A stretch of DNA of 32,013 bases from Schoenoplectus triqueter (Eukaryota; Streptophyta; Magnoliopsida; Poales; Cyperaceae): assembly GCA_964058805.1 (NCBI GenBank), contig CAXKVV010000805.1:1-32013 (forward strand), given 5' to 3'. Each line of letters opens with the position of its first letter. The stretch's first letter is position 1. The position numbers were made by a program, and so were the translations under genes. A model generated the notes under the pieces. It was not told the origin of the DNA. It searched no databases and was given only the letters and a program-made list of their open reading frames with translations. Of the stretch, positions 10,010 to 21,269 are shown piece by piece.

Positions 10010-12087
10010 ACATAGTGTAGCGATGGCAAATGTAGTTAGCATCAGAGGCCTAATTAATATTTATTTTCCCAATGTATACTGCTATAATGTAATCATGCAA
10101 CTGCACGTTTGTTTAGTGAAGTTGCCTACGAGCTTGATCTCAAAAAAGAAAATTGTTTGAGAAAGTATATTATTTTTAATATTTTCTGTGGATTCATACG
10201 AAGTTGATTATTAAAATTATTAAAATAAATAGTGATCAAGGATCCCCACACATATTTTTTTTTAACTCTCTAGTCTACCATGTAGTTAATTCATGAAGTG
10301 TTGGATTTGTGGTCTACAATTGAACTGTCTAATGTACGCATAATTTCGATTTTTATATTTAATAAAACAATTATGAACGGCGAATGGAGAAATTCAGACC
10401 CTCTTTTATGTTTGATTGAGAGGGCTGAAAAAAAATTCCATTTGGCGCTTTCAAAAGATGGTCGAATTTGGGGTGAAATTGAGTCAAAGAAAAGTTTCTT
10501 CACCGGTTCTTTACCACTAAGTCCTAAATGCTAATTTTTGGGTCATAAAATACAAAAGGTGTTCAATAAATTCTTTGTATTAGAAAACTTTAGAAGTTAG
10601 AAAAAAATGGAAAGGGTATTTTTTGAAGATTTTTACATAAATTATATAATTTATCTCAAATGTGTATATTTTAAACCACTTCGACGACTTTAAGTGAAAA
10701 TGCTAGTTGCACATGACAAATCTTTAAGCAAGTCCAGGTTTTGACTGCCACCAATCATCAATTTTGTTAATTTGACCGCATTATTGTGTTGATTCCACTC
10801 TATTTCTGTAAAAAAAAATGAAGGTATACGCACACAATTTGTCTAACCTCGGAATCGTGAATTTATTTTCATTAGTAATAATACAATAGTGATTCAGTGA
10901 TTATGATTATTGAGGTCTGTTGTGCCTATTTGTTTATTTGTGTGTAAATTAATAAATATAAATTGTTGGATATATCCTAAATCATCGTAAATGCATATAT
11001 ATGATAAACAATGAAATTCTAAACTTCATTATGATAGCCATCACAAGAGGACGTTAAATCATAAAAAAAAAATGTATTTCATTAATGCTTGATGCATATA
11101 AAAATACAGTTCAAATGATGTATTTTTTGTGTGTACATATATATATACAACATGGAATATACAAAATAATTCATCAATTACTTTTGTTATTTTAAAATTT
11201 AAAAGTAATTATTTGAGATTTAATTTTATTGACATCAATGTCGACCAAATGATTACGGTGATTTAATCCCTTCTCATGCTACAATTGTCCACGTCAAAAA
11301 TGTGGGACCATTTGACAATGCTCTCATAACTCATAAGCATCATGAAAAAACATTTCTCTCAAAAACTCATAAAAAAACACTATTTGATGTGTAATAAAAT
11401 AGAGAACATTTGAAAATTCGAAAATGTCTTTTTAGAATCAAAATTATTTGTTCTATTATTTTCTAGTCGACATCTTTGGTTAGTGACAACTTTAAAAAAT
11501 AACTTAAAAAACAAAAGCTTATTAAATTATTTTAAAGAAAGTAAGAGGACAAAACTCTCTTTCTTAAAAAAAAAATCGGAATCAAACAACACAACAAAAA
11601 TATAATGTGGGACGATGCAATTGGCACTTTTTATACACTTTTTTAAGAGGGCTGAAGTGTACAATTAATATTAGAACTATCTTCTGCCGACACATGATTT
11701 TCCATGTCAATATAATATTTTTATATTGACAATATGTTTTATATTATATTTTGTGCTGGGTTCAAAAAGTTTATGTGGATCAGACAAAATCCAACGCCAA
11801 CAAATTATGTCTAGCTAATTTATATGCATAAGTCACACTCAATTAAACTGTTCACCTTTAGCCTTTAATATAGATTTTGATTTTAAATTACCGTTGACGC
11901 AAACTGGAGTACTAAACACGCTAATTAGTAATTAACATGCAAGATTTGTGCATCTATCGCAACATAACTCACCCCAAACATGAGTGCTACTCAATCGAAC
12001 CACAATTTGTTGTGCCTGTCAAGGAAGTGCAAAGCTATCTGTCTCCTTAATTGACTAATCATCATTTATTAGACTTTGAATTGGTTC

Positions 12088-12089
<2 letters not shown>
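10010..12089. other. AT-rich intergenic DNA, no gene supported
   Basis: Overlapping frames on opposite strands near 10291-10534 (70 and 78 codons) shadow each other and match nothing I know. No RNA gene, array or clear element noticed in the remaining 1.5 kb. Confidence 0.5.

Positions 12090-12119
<30 letters not shown>
12090..12119. repeat. (TA)n microsatellite
   Basis: A 30-base AT run. It creates the IYIYIY stretch in the 86-codon frame at 12076-12336, which I do not regard as a gene. Confidence 0.95.
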
Positions 12120-12121
<2 letters not shown>

Positions 12122-14174
12122 AACAATTAAATGAACAAGTAATTAATTGGAATATCCCAATTAATTATGATGTAACATCGTTCTTCTTATTTTCTTTTAA
12201 GTTAATAAACCTATCACAAACTCCAACCTATATTACTTTTCATATACTCGTTTTAATGTGCCTTTCATTTATGATCTTCACTATTTCTATTTCTATGTAT
12301 ACTTCTATCATGGAAATAACACATGCAAGATTATAGACATATAAACATATTGTTAACTTTGTAGATTGTTTGAATATCAATTTTTATTAAACTCTAGTAC
12401 CATTTAATAAATTATATGTAACAAGTTAAAAAATCTAAATTGTTTATATGCCATAATATTTTTTCCAACGGCTTAATTAATTACTTTTTCAGAAAACAAA
12501 TTCCAAAAATTAAAATTTTGGAACCAAAGACGTGGCTAATGGACTAGTCAAACCTATTGTTGAAATTCATCATTTTAAGTTATTTTTCTGATTCTTTTAG
12601 GTTAAAAATATAAATTAAACCACTTGACAAACTTAAATTTCATATAATTTCACTTTCAATGAATTTTCTGAAAAAGATGGATAGGATTAGCATGTGAAGC
12701 ACACTCATCACATGCCCAGCAACCAACTACTGATTAATCCTTCACTCCTGCTCAATACAGCCTGGTTTCCGATTCTATTTATATTGGTATTGTTATAATT
12801 TGGATATTATTAAGACTTAGCAGTTGAATGGCTTAATTATCTAAGCAACAATACTTAGGAAAAAAATGATTTTCAATAAATCTGCTTTTGCAATACATTT
12901 TAATATTTTATCAAGAATAATTATATAAAGATCGTAATATATCTTATATACTTTCTTTTAAAAAAATGTATATATATTTTTTAACAATGATACTTGGAAG
13001 ATTATCAATGGTGCTATATTAGGTAGCAAGATCAGACGGTTAAATTAAGACAATTACACCGTTAATAATAAATAAATAAATAAAATGCGGTTCTAACTAA
13101 AAAAGTAGGAGTTACTAAAAAAAGTCTATATTAGTCCCATTATGTCTCTTAAATTAATTTGTCAGTGAGAACCTTTTTGCACTTTTTTGTACTTTCTCAC
13201 GGCCATAGTTACATAAGAGTCAACTTTTTATTGGACTCGGATGAAATGTTGGTTGAGTTCAACCATAAAATTTTAAATGCGGGGGTGTTTGATTTCAACC
13301 TAACGCTCCATCTGTACCTAAATCTAATCTCCTACATGTGAACATTCTCCTAATATTGACTATAGTTTCTTGCTTGATTGAAGTCCTTTCACTATCAAGA
13401 AATTTTCCAGATTTTGAAAAAACAAACTGTAAAATTTTATAAAAATATTCTTGCTACTGACCTTGCATAACCACCATCAGTGATTCAGTAATTCCCAGAA
13501 AACATGCATCAGATATTTCAGATGCTATACGCTCCCAAACCATTTTATATTGTTTTCTTCTCCAAAAAAACCTCAGTAATTTCTGAAGATTGTTCAAGAT
13601 GACCATTTTATATCAGACTTCGGATTTCAGAAGATTGTTTATTCTCACTAATTCTCCGAAGAAAATTTATTTGCTTTCTAAATTCTAATCTTGATAATTG
13701 GATCTGTTTATGGTATATTACTGGCCCTAGTTTCAAAATATGGATGATACAAACCAATAAATCTACAGTTATGTACGTCTCGATATTGTTTAAAAAAAAA
13801 AGAGTGTCCCGTCGATTAACATTACTCAGGAAAAAAAAAGAATAATAATTTATAATGCATATAAAAAAATTATAAAGAAAAGAATATTATGATCAGTATA
13901 CTTTTTACTAATTTTCAGTATATAAAAAAATCGCGCTCAGTGTATAGAGTAATGAAAGTGCGGTGCAGATTAAGTATTGTACTAAAACAGTCCATATGTG
14001 ATATGTTACAAATTGATGTATATTGTGCAGAATGCACATACAAAATGAATGTTGCAAAAATGTAGAACATACATTTGAAACATTACACGAAAATGTCTTA
14101 CAAAGTAGCAAATAGAGTTGAAATTGCATTTGACCCACGGGTCCCAAATTTTTTTGGTAATTAAAAAAAACCCA
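12120..14174. other. AT-rich intergenic DNA, no gene supported
   Basis: Frames at 13159-13341 (plus) and 13908-14147 (minus) are short and unrecognised. A GATA/AAAT-rich patch lies near 13060-13085. Nothing else stands out. Confidence 0.5.
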
Positions 14175-15266
14175 GGGAAATAGTACCAGTATTTTGAAAA
14201 TTTACATTAATAGTCTAGACAAAATTTCAAATTCCATCTCAATATCTGAGATTGAATTTAAAAATCGGTCCTAGTTTTTTTTTACATTTTTTATTTTAAT
14301 TAATTATTTGTTTATCATTTTTAATAGTTTATTTAGTTATTTTATTATATTTAATTATTTATTAAATGATTTAAAAATATAGATAGAATAATAATACGTT
14401 AAACATGATATTATTGTGCATTCATAATAATATGTAGTTAGAAAATCACAAGAGAATTTATAAAAAAATAATGAACTAGAATAAATATATATTTAATAAA
14501 AAATAATGAACTAGGTTAATCCATTGCTAACTTTTCGTAGCCGTGTAGCACGCGTCGATTGGAGTTTTCTATCAAAAATTATGGCCGTTTGAAAATGAGG
14601 TGCTAGGATTTCGACTCTATTTTCCGATCTCATCTATGTTTGTTTGTTCGAGAGTATCGGATGAAATAAAAATATTATGAAAATTAAAAATATAATTAAA
14701 AATAAGTTAAATCATTTAACAAATACTTAAATATAATAATATAATTAAATAAATTATTAAAAAATATAAACTAATAAATAAACCGTTAAATAAATAATTA
14801 ATCAAAACAGAACAATTTTGTAAAGAAAATTACAAATCACAATAATTCATCAACCAGAACAATTATGTTTCAATTTTGTAACATTATGTATTTTTTATAT
14901 TATTTCATTTTATGTTTTTGGTTCATTTGTAACATTCTAAATTTTTGGTCTACATAATTACACATAACAAAATAGTTAAATAAACGATTTAAGAAAGCTA
15001 AACCAAAAAACAAACTAAATAAACGTTTTTTTTTCTTTTTTCTTGTTTGTTTATTATTTTTAATAGATTTTAATAATTAAATATAATAAAAGAACTATAT
15101 AAATTATAAATAAATCATTAGATAAATAATTAATAAAATAAAATAAAAATATTAAAAAAACACCTGGTACTGAGTTTTGAATTTGATCTCAACTACTGAG
15201 ATCGAATTTAAAATCTGATCCAAAATATTACTGCAAAATTTCAAAACAGCAGTCGTACCATCCCCC
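14175..15266. mobile_element. Foldback element, ~1.1 kb, long terminal inverted repeats
   Basis: The left arm (14175 to about 14400) and right arm (about 15000-15266) pair as imperfect inverted repeats of 230-260 bp. Left: GGGAAATAGTACCAGTATTTTG, then ATCTCAATATCTGAGAT, then a TTTTATTTTAATTAATTATT tract. Right, reverse-complemented: GGGGATGGTACGACTGCTGTTTTG, then ATCTCAGTAGTTGAGAT, then the same AT tract. An extra copy of the AT tract lies at about 14680-14815, in the orientation of the right arm. The middle (14520-14660) is less AT-rich and unique. No coding capacity; target duplication not found. Confidence 0.6.
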
Positions 15267-15287
15267 CCCCCCCCCACACACACACAA
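15262..15287. repeat. Poly-C and (CA)n tract
   Basis: Fourteen C followed by six CA units, at the right end of the foldback element. Confidence 0.9.
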
Positions 15288-15691
15288 ATACACAATACAT
15301 TCGCTAAAAACAATCCAAGAGTATGCAAAATAAAACATCATGACTGGAAGTCTAGAAACCATGCCTGATGCCCCTTGGACCTTGGACAGCAGCCAGCAGG
15401 TTTGAGGACCGAAGAAGAACATGTTCCCTTTCCACTCTGTCCCAACCCAATGAGTAATGACAATGAGGATGAAAAGGCCTTGTAGTTGTACAACTACTCA
15501 TTAACTCATTCATTGGCTTTTCATCATTACCTAAAAGTCCCTGTACCTTTTCATTATTCTTCCCACTTATTGGTTGGCCACAAGTCCATAGTTACTAAGA
15601 TGACCTCTGACCAGTAATCCATGTATTTTCTTCGATACGCATTCAACCTTCTTTTGGATTAAGCATTCCAAACAGGATCATTTATAAAACC
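15288..15691. other. Unique spacer, more balanced composition, no gene supported
   Basis: Less AT-rich than its surroundings and free of obvious repeats. The minus-strand frame at 15228-15422 covers part of it but includes the poly-C/CA tract and is not recognisable. It ends at AAACCCTAAC, the insertion site of the long LTR. Confidence 0.45.
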
Positions 15692-16093
15692 CTAACTATC
15701 ACATCCCAGAAATAATAAAACGGATTAGGGGCTCGCCATGTACGCACGACGAGACGTGTGTACCAAAAGCTAAATGAATAAAATAAGATAAATCTCAGAA
15801 TAAATAAAATAATAATAATAATAATACAAAACAATAACAGTCCAAAGTAACAAGAATATAATACAACGCCGACATCGGCGGGGCTAGTTCCATCGGAATG
15901 GGCAGCAAAATCTCTCAAAGAAAAACCCAAAAGAAGAAATAAAACTCGAAACCCGATAGATCATAATCCACTACCCTGCTCACATGCGGATGTGACAAAG
16001 TATCTATGTCACCACGCAGGACTGCACCTAGCACTCTCTCATCAAAATCATCCTGCACCTGTGTACCTAGATCCCACAACCACCGTGAAAACG

Positions 16094-16115
16094 TGAGTAA
16101 TTTAAAAATTACTCA
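16094..16115. repeat. 10-bp perfect hairpin in the LTR
   Basis: TGAGTAATTT and AAATTACTCA separated by two A residues. Confidence 0.8.
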
Positions 16116-16720
16116 GTACGGATTTAGATCCAGTCTTAATATTTGATCTTCTTTCCTAGACTGGACCCAAATACCGATACTGACTTCCTAAATGCAATAA
16201 TTATCCATTTATAAATAAAAATTTAGTTTAATGCATTCTCTTTAACAATTCGCTGTGATGTAATGACATGCAATGACAGATAATCTCGAAATGAAAAAAA
16301 AATCTGTGGAGAATAATATAATATATAATAAATATTTATAAGGTACGAGATTTAAAGCACCTGTATAGATAACCCAGTTGCAGATCATCAGTCCATCCAC
16401 GAGCGGACACGTGGTCGGGCCCTGGACTTGTGACTTACCTAAGCGGACACGTATTCAGGCCCAACTTACAAACTTAGGATTTTCGAGTAAGCGGGCGCCA
16501 ATGCCCTGAATACTCTGGGAAAATTCGGCCTCCCGGAGCGATAACGCCCTAGGAGAGTGACGGCTAAAAGCACGTACTCGGTATTCTAAATTTGATGATC
16601 CACCTCACAGAATAATAATAATATAATAAAGCAAAATGGATTAAGAAGTTATGCTTTCAGTTGCCATATCGTCAAAAGGAAATAACTACCCAGGAAATAA
16701 CAAATCAGAAATTATTATAA

Positions 16721-16936
16721 ATGGGCGCCTACACTGTACTAACCAGGGGCCAGAGGACCGCATCCCGATAAATGATAAAATGAAATATAATACAGATGGG
16801 GGCCTACACTATACCAATCAGGGGCCAGAGGATCGCATCCCGAGAAATGACAAAATGACATATGATACAAATGGGAGCCTACAATGTACCAACTAAGTGT
16901 CAGAGGACTGCATCCCGAGAAATGACAAAACATAGT
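16721..16936. repeat. Tandem triplicate, 75-bp unit, inside the LTR
   Basis: Units start at 16721, 16796 and 16871 with ATGGGNGCCTACA and share CAGAGGA and GCATCCCGA. Because 75 is divisible by three, the repeat stays in frame and produces an 81-codon plus-strand frame (16651-16896) with a repeated peptide. I take that frame as a by-product, since it shows no domain. Confidence 0.9.
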
Positions 16937-17100
16937 AGAATCCAGACTCGGATATGGCCGCCCACACTAAACACTGAAAGATATGGTATCATAATCGCTC
17001 AAATTTGGATTAAAAATCTTAATCATATTAAGTACAATAAAAATATAATATTGATCAAAAGAAAAACACTCTAGCACGGCCGAACTCACCAAATGACGGG

Positions 17101-17117
17101 GTCGGTCGATAACCGAC
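17101..17117. repeat. Small hairpin in the LTR
   Basis: GTCGGT and ACCGAC around the loop CGATA, in a locally GC-rich stretch. Confidence 0.6.
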
Positions 17118-17144
17118 AAGCAAAGGTGCGCAGTGTATATATAA

Positions 17145-17766
17145 CACGTTGGTCTGGTTATACGAGGCAACCTCAGACTCAGATCACCCAGCCCCGCCTC
17201 TCAGCACTCTCATGTATTTAATGCATGATTAACTACCAGACTCAATTAATAATTAGTGCTAGTAATAATATTTTCCTAGTAATTATAATCTACAACTTGA
17301 ATTATTTAATTCTATCTAATCCTATCTCGAGACTATTTTCTGAGTTATACTCCTATCATATCTACGTGCAATATGACATGCGAATGTGGGTAGGCACCAA
17401 AAATGCTGGTCAAATACCGGATGCATATAACAGTTCAAATTTGGTCCCTAATCTTTTTTTGTCAGAAAACATCGCAGTTCAGATTTATTTTAAAAATAGT
17501 TTTATTTTCGGTTTGGATTCCTAATTCTAAAGAAAAAACATCAAATCCCAGAAAACTGTACCTAGAAATAATTCGATTAGGTTGGTAGCGTCAAATTGTT
17601 TAGTCTCCGATGACGCTCACGATCTCGTCAACCGTCTCATCCTGAGTGTACTCGTTTGTCGGCTCATCAAGATAAATTTTCGAGAACCTATAGAGTCAAA
17701 ATAAATTAATTTGGTGAGTATCCAATTCACGTTTGGTCTGGTTATGTCAGGGTTTACCAGACTCTG
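17145..17766. repeat. Dispersed direct repeat pair in the LTR
   Basis: CACGTTGGTCTGGTTAT at 17145 and CACGTTTGGTCTGGTTAT at 17728 are each followed by a related stretch ending CAGACTC (to about 17180 and 17766). Internal duplication of about 36-39 bp, 583 bp apart. Confidence 0.6.
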
Positions 17767-17904
17767 TATCATTATTATTATTATTTAGTGTTCGTGATTT
17801 GAGATTATATTTATTTCGATTAATGTAGCTAATTTAATTTATTTACATTAATTAAGTTAGCTTAATGTTAGTACTTAATTAATTTAATTATAATTAGGAT
17901 AATT

Positions 17905-18125
17905 AATTATTGAAAAATAGAGAAATTCATTAATATATAATATTATATAATTAATATTATTCTTATTAAAAATAGAGAAATTCATTAATATATATATTTA
18001 TATATTTATAAGTATTATTCCATTATTAAATAGAGCAATTGGTTAATAGGTATTTATATATATATATATATATATTAATTAATATTATTTCAATTATTAA
18101 AAATAGAGAAATTAATTAATATATA
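17905..18125. repeat. Four imperfect AT-rich tandem units in the LTR
   Basis: The motif AAATAGAGAAATTCATTAAT or a close variant recurs near 17914, 17969, 18028 and 18100, spaced about 55-72 bp by TATA-rich filler. Confidence 0.7.
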
Positions 18126-18713
18126 TTTTATATTATAAATTATTATTATCCTTTAGTTATTATTTTATAACCCCTAATTATTTATATCATATTCTTTAAT
18201 TATATCTCATTTCATATTTTAATATTATTTTCATTAATTAGAAAATATATTATATAGAACTAGAATTAAAAATCAAAATCAAAATGAAAGAAAATAAATT
18301 CAATTAATGTTTTTTTATTTAATTTAAAATGTGTTGGTGTTTTAAATGTTTGGGATCATAGGTTGTCTCTGAAACCACTGTATCTGTTCAGATTTTCATT
18401 ATTGAGGCAGATCATGTAATCATCTCTCATATTTCACTGTAAGTATTAATTAATTATTAGTTGTGTACGTTTTAATTTATGGCACTTACCAATTAATTAA
18501 TTATATTTTTTATCTACTTAACCCCTCGACCCATTTAGTCAAGATCAATTTATTTTCTGAATCCATTTTATCCGTCAAGGTGTTATTTTGTGCTTATAAC
18601 CCTTCAAGAAGGGTTATTATCACAAAGTAATTCATTTAGACCCTTATATTTATTTGATTTTGCACTTTAGTCCCTGATAAGAGAGCATCATACCAGAATC
18701 GTAACTATTACCA

Positions 18714-18737
18714 CAACAACAACAACAACAACAACAA
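18714..18737. repeat. (CAA)8 microsatellite
   Basis: Eight uninterrupted CAA triplets inside the LTR. Confidence 0.95.
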
Positions 18738-18958
18738 GGGTGCTAGTATAACAAACAAGCACAGATAGTGAGAATCAAGTCATGCCAACAAGACCAAATC
18801 AGAACCAGCCAAGCACTAACAGGGACAACCAAAATCAACTTACAGAGGCAAGCTAAATGTGAGAATAGCAAGGAGCAAGGTGATACATGACAACACAAAT
18901 TAATAACACAGGCAACAGAGGGCACAAAACTGCTAAAAATCGATCTAGGCAGTCAAGT

Positions 18959-19041
18959 AGCAACAAAGGGAATCAAAGAAAAAAAATTCCAAATAAGAAT
19001 AATAAGCCAGTTAACAGCAAGAGCAACAAAGGGAATCAAAG
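18959..19041. repeat. Exact 20-bp direct repeat in the LTR
   Basis: AGCAACAAAGGGAATCAAAG at 18959-18978 and again at 19022-19041. The 63-bp spacing keeps frame and gives the 84-codon frame 18887-19141 a repeated SNKGNQR peptide. It is low-complexity and not called as a gene. Confidence 0.85.
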
Positions 19042-19063
19042 GCACACGACTACAATCTTGCTT

Positions 19064-19087
19064 CACTGGTACCGAATGGTACCAGTG
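19064..19087. repeat. 10-bp perfect hairpin in the LTR
   Basis: CACTGGTACC and GGTACCAGTG around the loop GAAT. It contains two KpnI-type GGTACC palindromes, and related GGTACC or CCGGTAT bits follow nearby. Confidence 0.85.
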
Positions 19088-19479
19088 TACCAAAGCACCA
19101 ACGAATCACCTTATACTAGAACCGGTATAACCATCAAGTAATGTTATCGAATCTCAACCGAGGATCTGGTACCAACACAAAAGTCATAACGGTAAGCATC
19201 AGCATAGGGGAAAGGTACAGTCAGCCCAGAAAAATATCGAGGTAACATGGGCACAATCACGCAAACAAATCAAGGCTAGCAAGGTTAGTAGGGATAGCAA
19301 GGCATAATGCTTCATCAAATAGAACCAGATAGCCAATACCAGTAACATGCACCACACAAGGAACACAGAAATCGAAATAGCGCATAACACACCTATCAGA
19401 TAAGAGAAATCATACAACAAAAGGGCAACAAGCAGCACACATAGAAAGTCACAGATACAAGCGCGGCTCAGCCGGCGCA

Positions 19480-20100
19480 CAGCCAGCAGATAAAAGAAGG
19501 AGGTTACCAGAAAAGGCACAAGGCAGCAAGAGGGGAAATGAGACAGGGCCAGGTGTGAGCGGCCTAGAAGAGGGGTCTGACATCCCATTGGCTGCGTGGT
19601 GGCCACACTCGCCGAGAGGGTGGTTTGGCATCGCCCTTGCCACGTGGCGGGTGAGCTCGGGGAGGGAGGGGTCGAGATTGGCACAGCACGACTGAGAGAG
19701 AGGAGTGCTTCCTCGGTGTGGTGGGTGGTGTAGAGCTCGAGTGCGAGAGGAAAGGGAAGAGGTGGGGTTTTGGTGATGTGCCGGGAAAGAGAAGGAGAGA
19801 AAGCAAATTCAAAGGGAGGGAGGTGGGCTCAGCGAGGGGGAAAAATAAAGGAGGGAAATGAGGTAGCATGCAGGAGGGATAGAGAGAGCAAAGCGGATTT
19901 GAGGAGGAGGGCAGTGTGAGGAAGGGGACAGGTTCCTGTCACCACGGAAAACAAAGGGGAAAAGAAAAGACCAGATATATTTCGGGGAGAGAGAGTAATC
20001 GAGAGACTTTTGAGGGGACGGGTGAGAGGTGTGAAGGGACAGGAGCCGTAGGGGTAGAAGAAAGACTATGGGGAAAACGTGGGAGAGAGGAAAGATAGGG
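19480..20100 (+). repeat. Purine-rich, relatively GC-rich tract of the LTR
   Basis: The plus strand is dominated by G and A (GAGAGAG, GGGAGGG, GGAAAGGG), far from the AT-rich average of the window. It produces long spurious minus-strand frames (161 codons at 19199-19684, 101 codons at 19564-19869) rich in Pro, Ser and Leu, without domains. A TATA-like TTTTATACG follows at about 20120. Such purine blocks upstream of the LTR promoter area are seen in other giant plant LTRs; the promoter role here is inference. Confidence 0.6.
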
Positions 20101-20286
20101 AGATGGGATCAATTATGGCGTTTTATACGCGGGTATGTGCTACGAGTTGTCCCGACGTAGCGAATCTGAATATTTATATTGACTAAGTTTATTCATTTTG
20201 CTTTATTTTATTTCACATAAGTTTGGTATTAGTTTGTTTCAAATTACTTGTATTTATGTCTAAGTAATACTCGATAGTATTTATTT

Positions 20287-20329
20287 TCTATATATATATA
20301 TATATATATATTTATTTATTTATTTATTT
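20287..20329. repeat. (TA)n / (TTTA)n compound microsatellite
   Basis: TA units run directly into TTTA units, near the right end of the LTR. Confidence 0.9.
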
Positions 20330-20557
20330 GACTTTATTTCTGTCATTGACGGTTCTGGCCTTGTTCAATTTTTGTTTGGATTTCAGTTTCATTGGGTTGT
20401 TATTTGTTTATTACTAAATTTAGCCATTAATTTATGTATATATGTATATCTACATATTTCTCTTTAATCGTTAATTTACTTTATTCATTAATTTATGTTA
20501 AATCCTTTTAATTATTATTATTATTATCTAATTTAAATTTCACGGTTTAACACTAAC

Positions 20558-21249
20558 AATTTATCCTCGAATTATAGAGTTGGTGGTAAATGTCAATAGC
20601 TTCAAATTATTTATGTGGTCCGTATTTGACACTCTAGTTTTTGTCACTATAACACAGTTATGATGTTATCAGGTCAGGATCCCTTAATCAATAATCATAT
20701 TGTAATTTTTTTCTAATTGGAGGTTTTGAGTTCCATGGGATCTAAATCGGACGGTTGTACATTGTACTTTATAATTACAACTATAAAAGTAGAATGGAAA
20801 ATATTTGCAATTAAAATTTATTATATTCAACCCTCAAAATAATGTAAATCGTGGACTCAGTGGCACAATTTTGCGGTACACCGAGACAAATTCCTGTTAG
20901 TATGTTACTGTTAATCTGGTAAAATGTAGCTTGTACCGTTCACATTGGATCCTCTCAGGACAAGTCCAATTCCACCGACATGAAACAACTGCCACAGAGA
21001 AATATATAACCATTAATTAATCTTTTTCATATTAGGGAATTGGTGATAAATGGTCCCAAATATCATTTATATTTGTCTGTTAGGATATGTGATATCCATC
21101 ACAAATATATTTAAAAAAAAACAAACCAGTTCTTTTCACATGCAACAGTTTAAGAGAATAATTTTTCGGATGTATCTGAACTCAGAACTTCAGAATGTAC
21201 CTTGAAATGTGGTTCATCTTACTTCTGGCACTGTAAAGTCTCAGCATAT
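20558..21249. other. Intergenic DNA between the LTR and LINE copy B
   Basis: No gene or clear repeat. The stretch 20860-21000 is of more balanced composition and could be an old element fragment, but I cannot match it. Confidence 0.5.
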
Positions 21250-21269
21250 TTTAGTAAATTTTATATTTT

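Larger units (their letters stand above)
15697..20552. mobile_element. Very long solo LTR (4.86 kb) or non-autonomous LTR remnant
   Basis: An exact 5-bp duplication CTAAC flanks the block (15692-15696 and 20553-20557). The left end TATCACATCCC looks like the common plant LTR start TGTCACATCCC with G to A at base 2; the right end is GGTTTAACA. Inside are features usual for giant plant LTRs: a GTGAGTAA hairpin at 16094-16115, GC-richer unique stretches, AT-rich tandem repeats, a long purine-rich block before TTTTATACGCGGG, and a TTTA run near the end. No gag, protease, RT or integrase is recognisable, and no second LTR is in the window. Orientation cannot be fixed. Confidence 0.65.

Noticed and set aside
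10291..10534. Opposed 70- and 78-codon frames
   Set aside because: They overlap each other on opposite strands, resemble nothing known and occur at chance-like length.
16651..16896. 81-codon frame with repeated peptide
   Set aside because: Produced by the 75-bp tandem repeat inside the LTR; no start context or family similarity.
16721..16936. CRISPR-like array
   Set aside because: Only three units with no separate spacers; the whole 75-bp unit is repeated, and the setting is a plant LTR.
19199..19684. 161-codon minus-strand frame
   Set aside because: Lies across the purine-rich part of the LTR, has low-complexity Ser/Leu/Pro composition, and no domain I recognise.
15697..20552. A complete LTR retrotransposon with two LTRs inside this block
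   Set aside because: I found no long direct repeat pair at the block's ends and no gag-pol domains; only short internal repeats are present.
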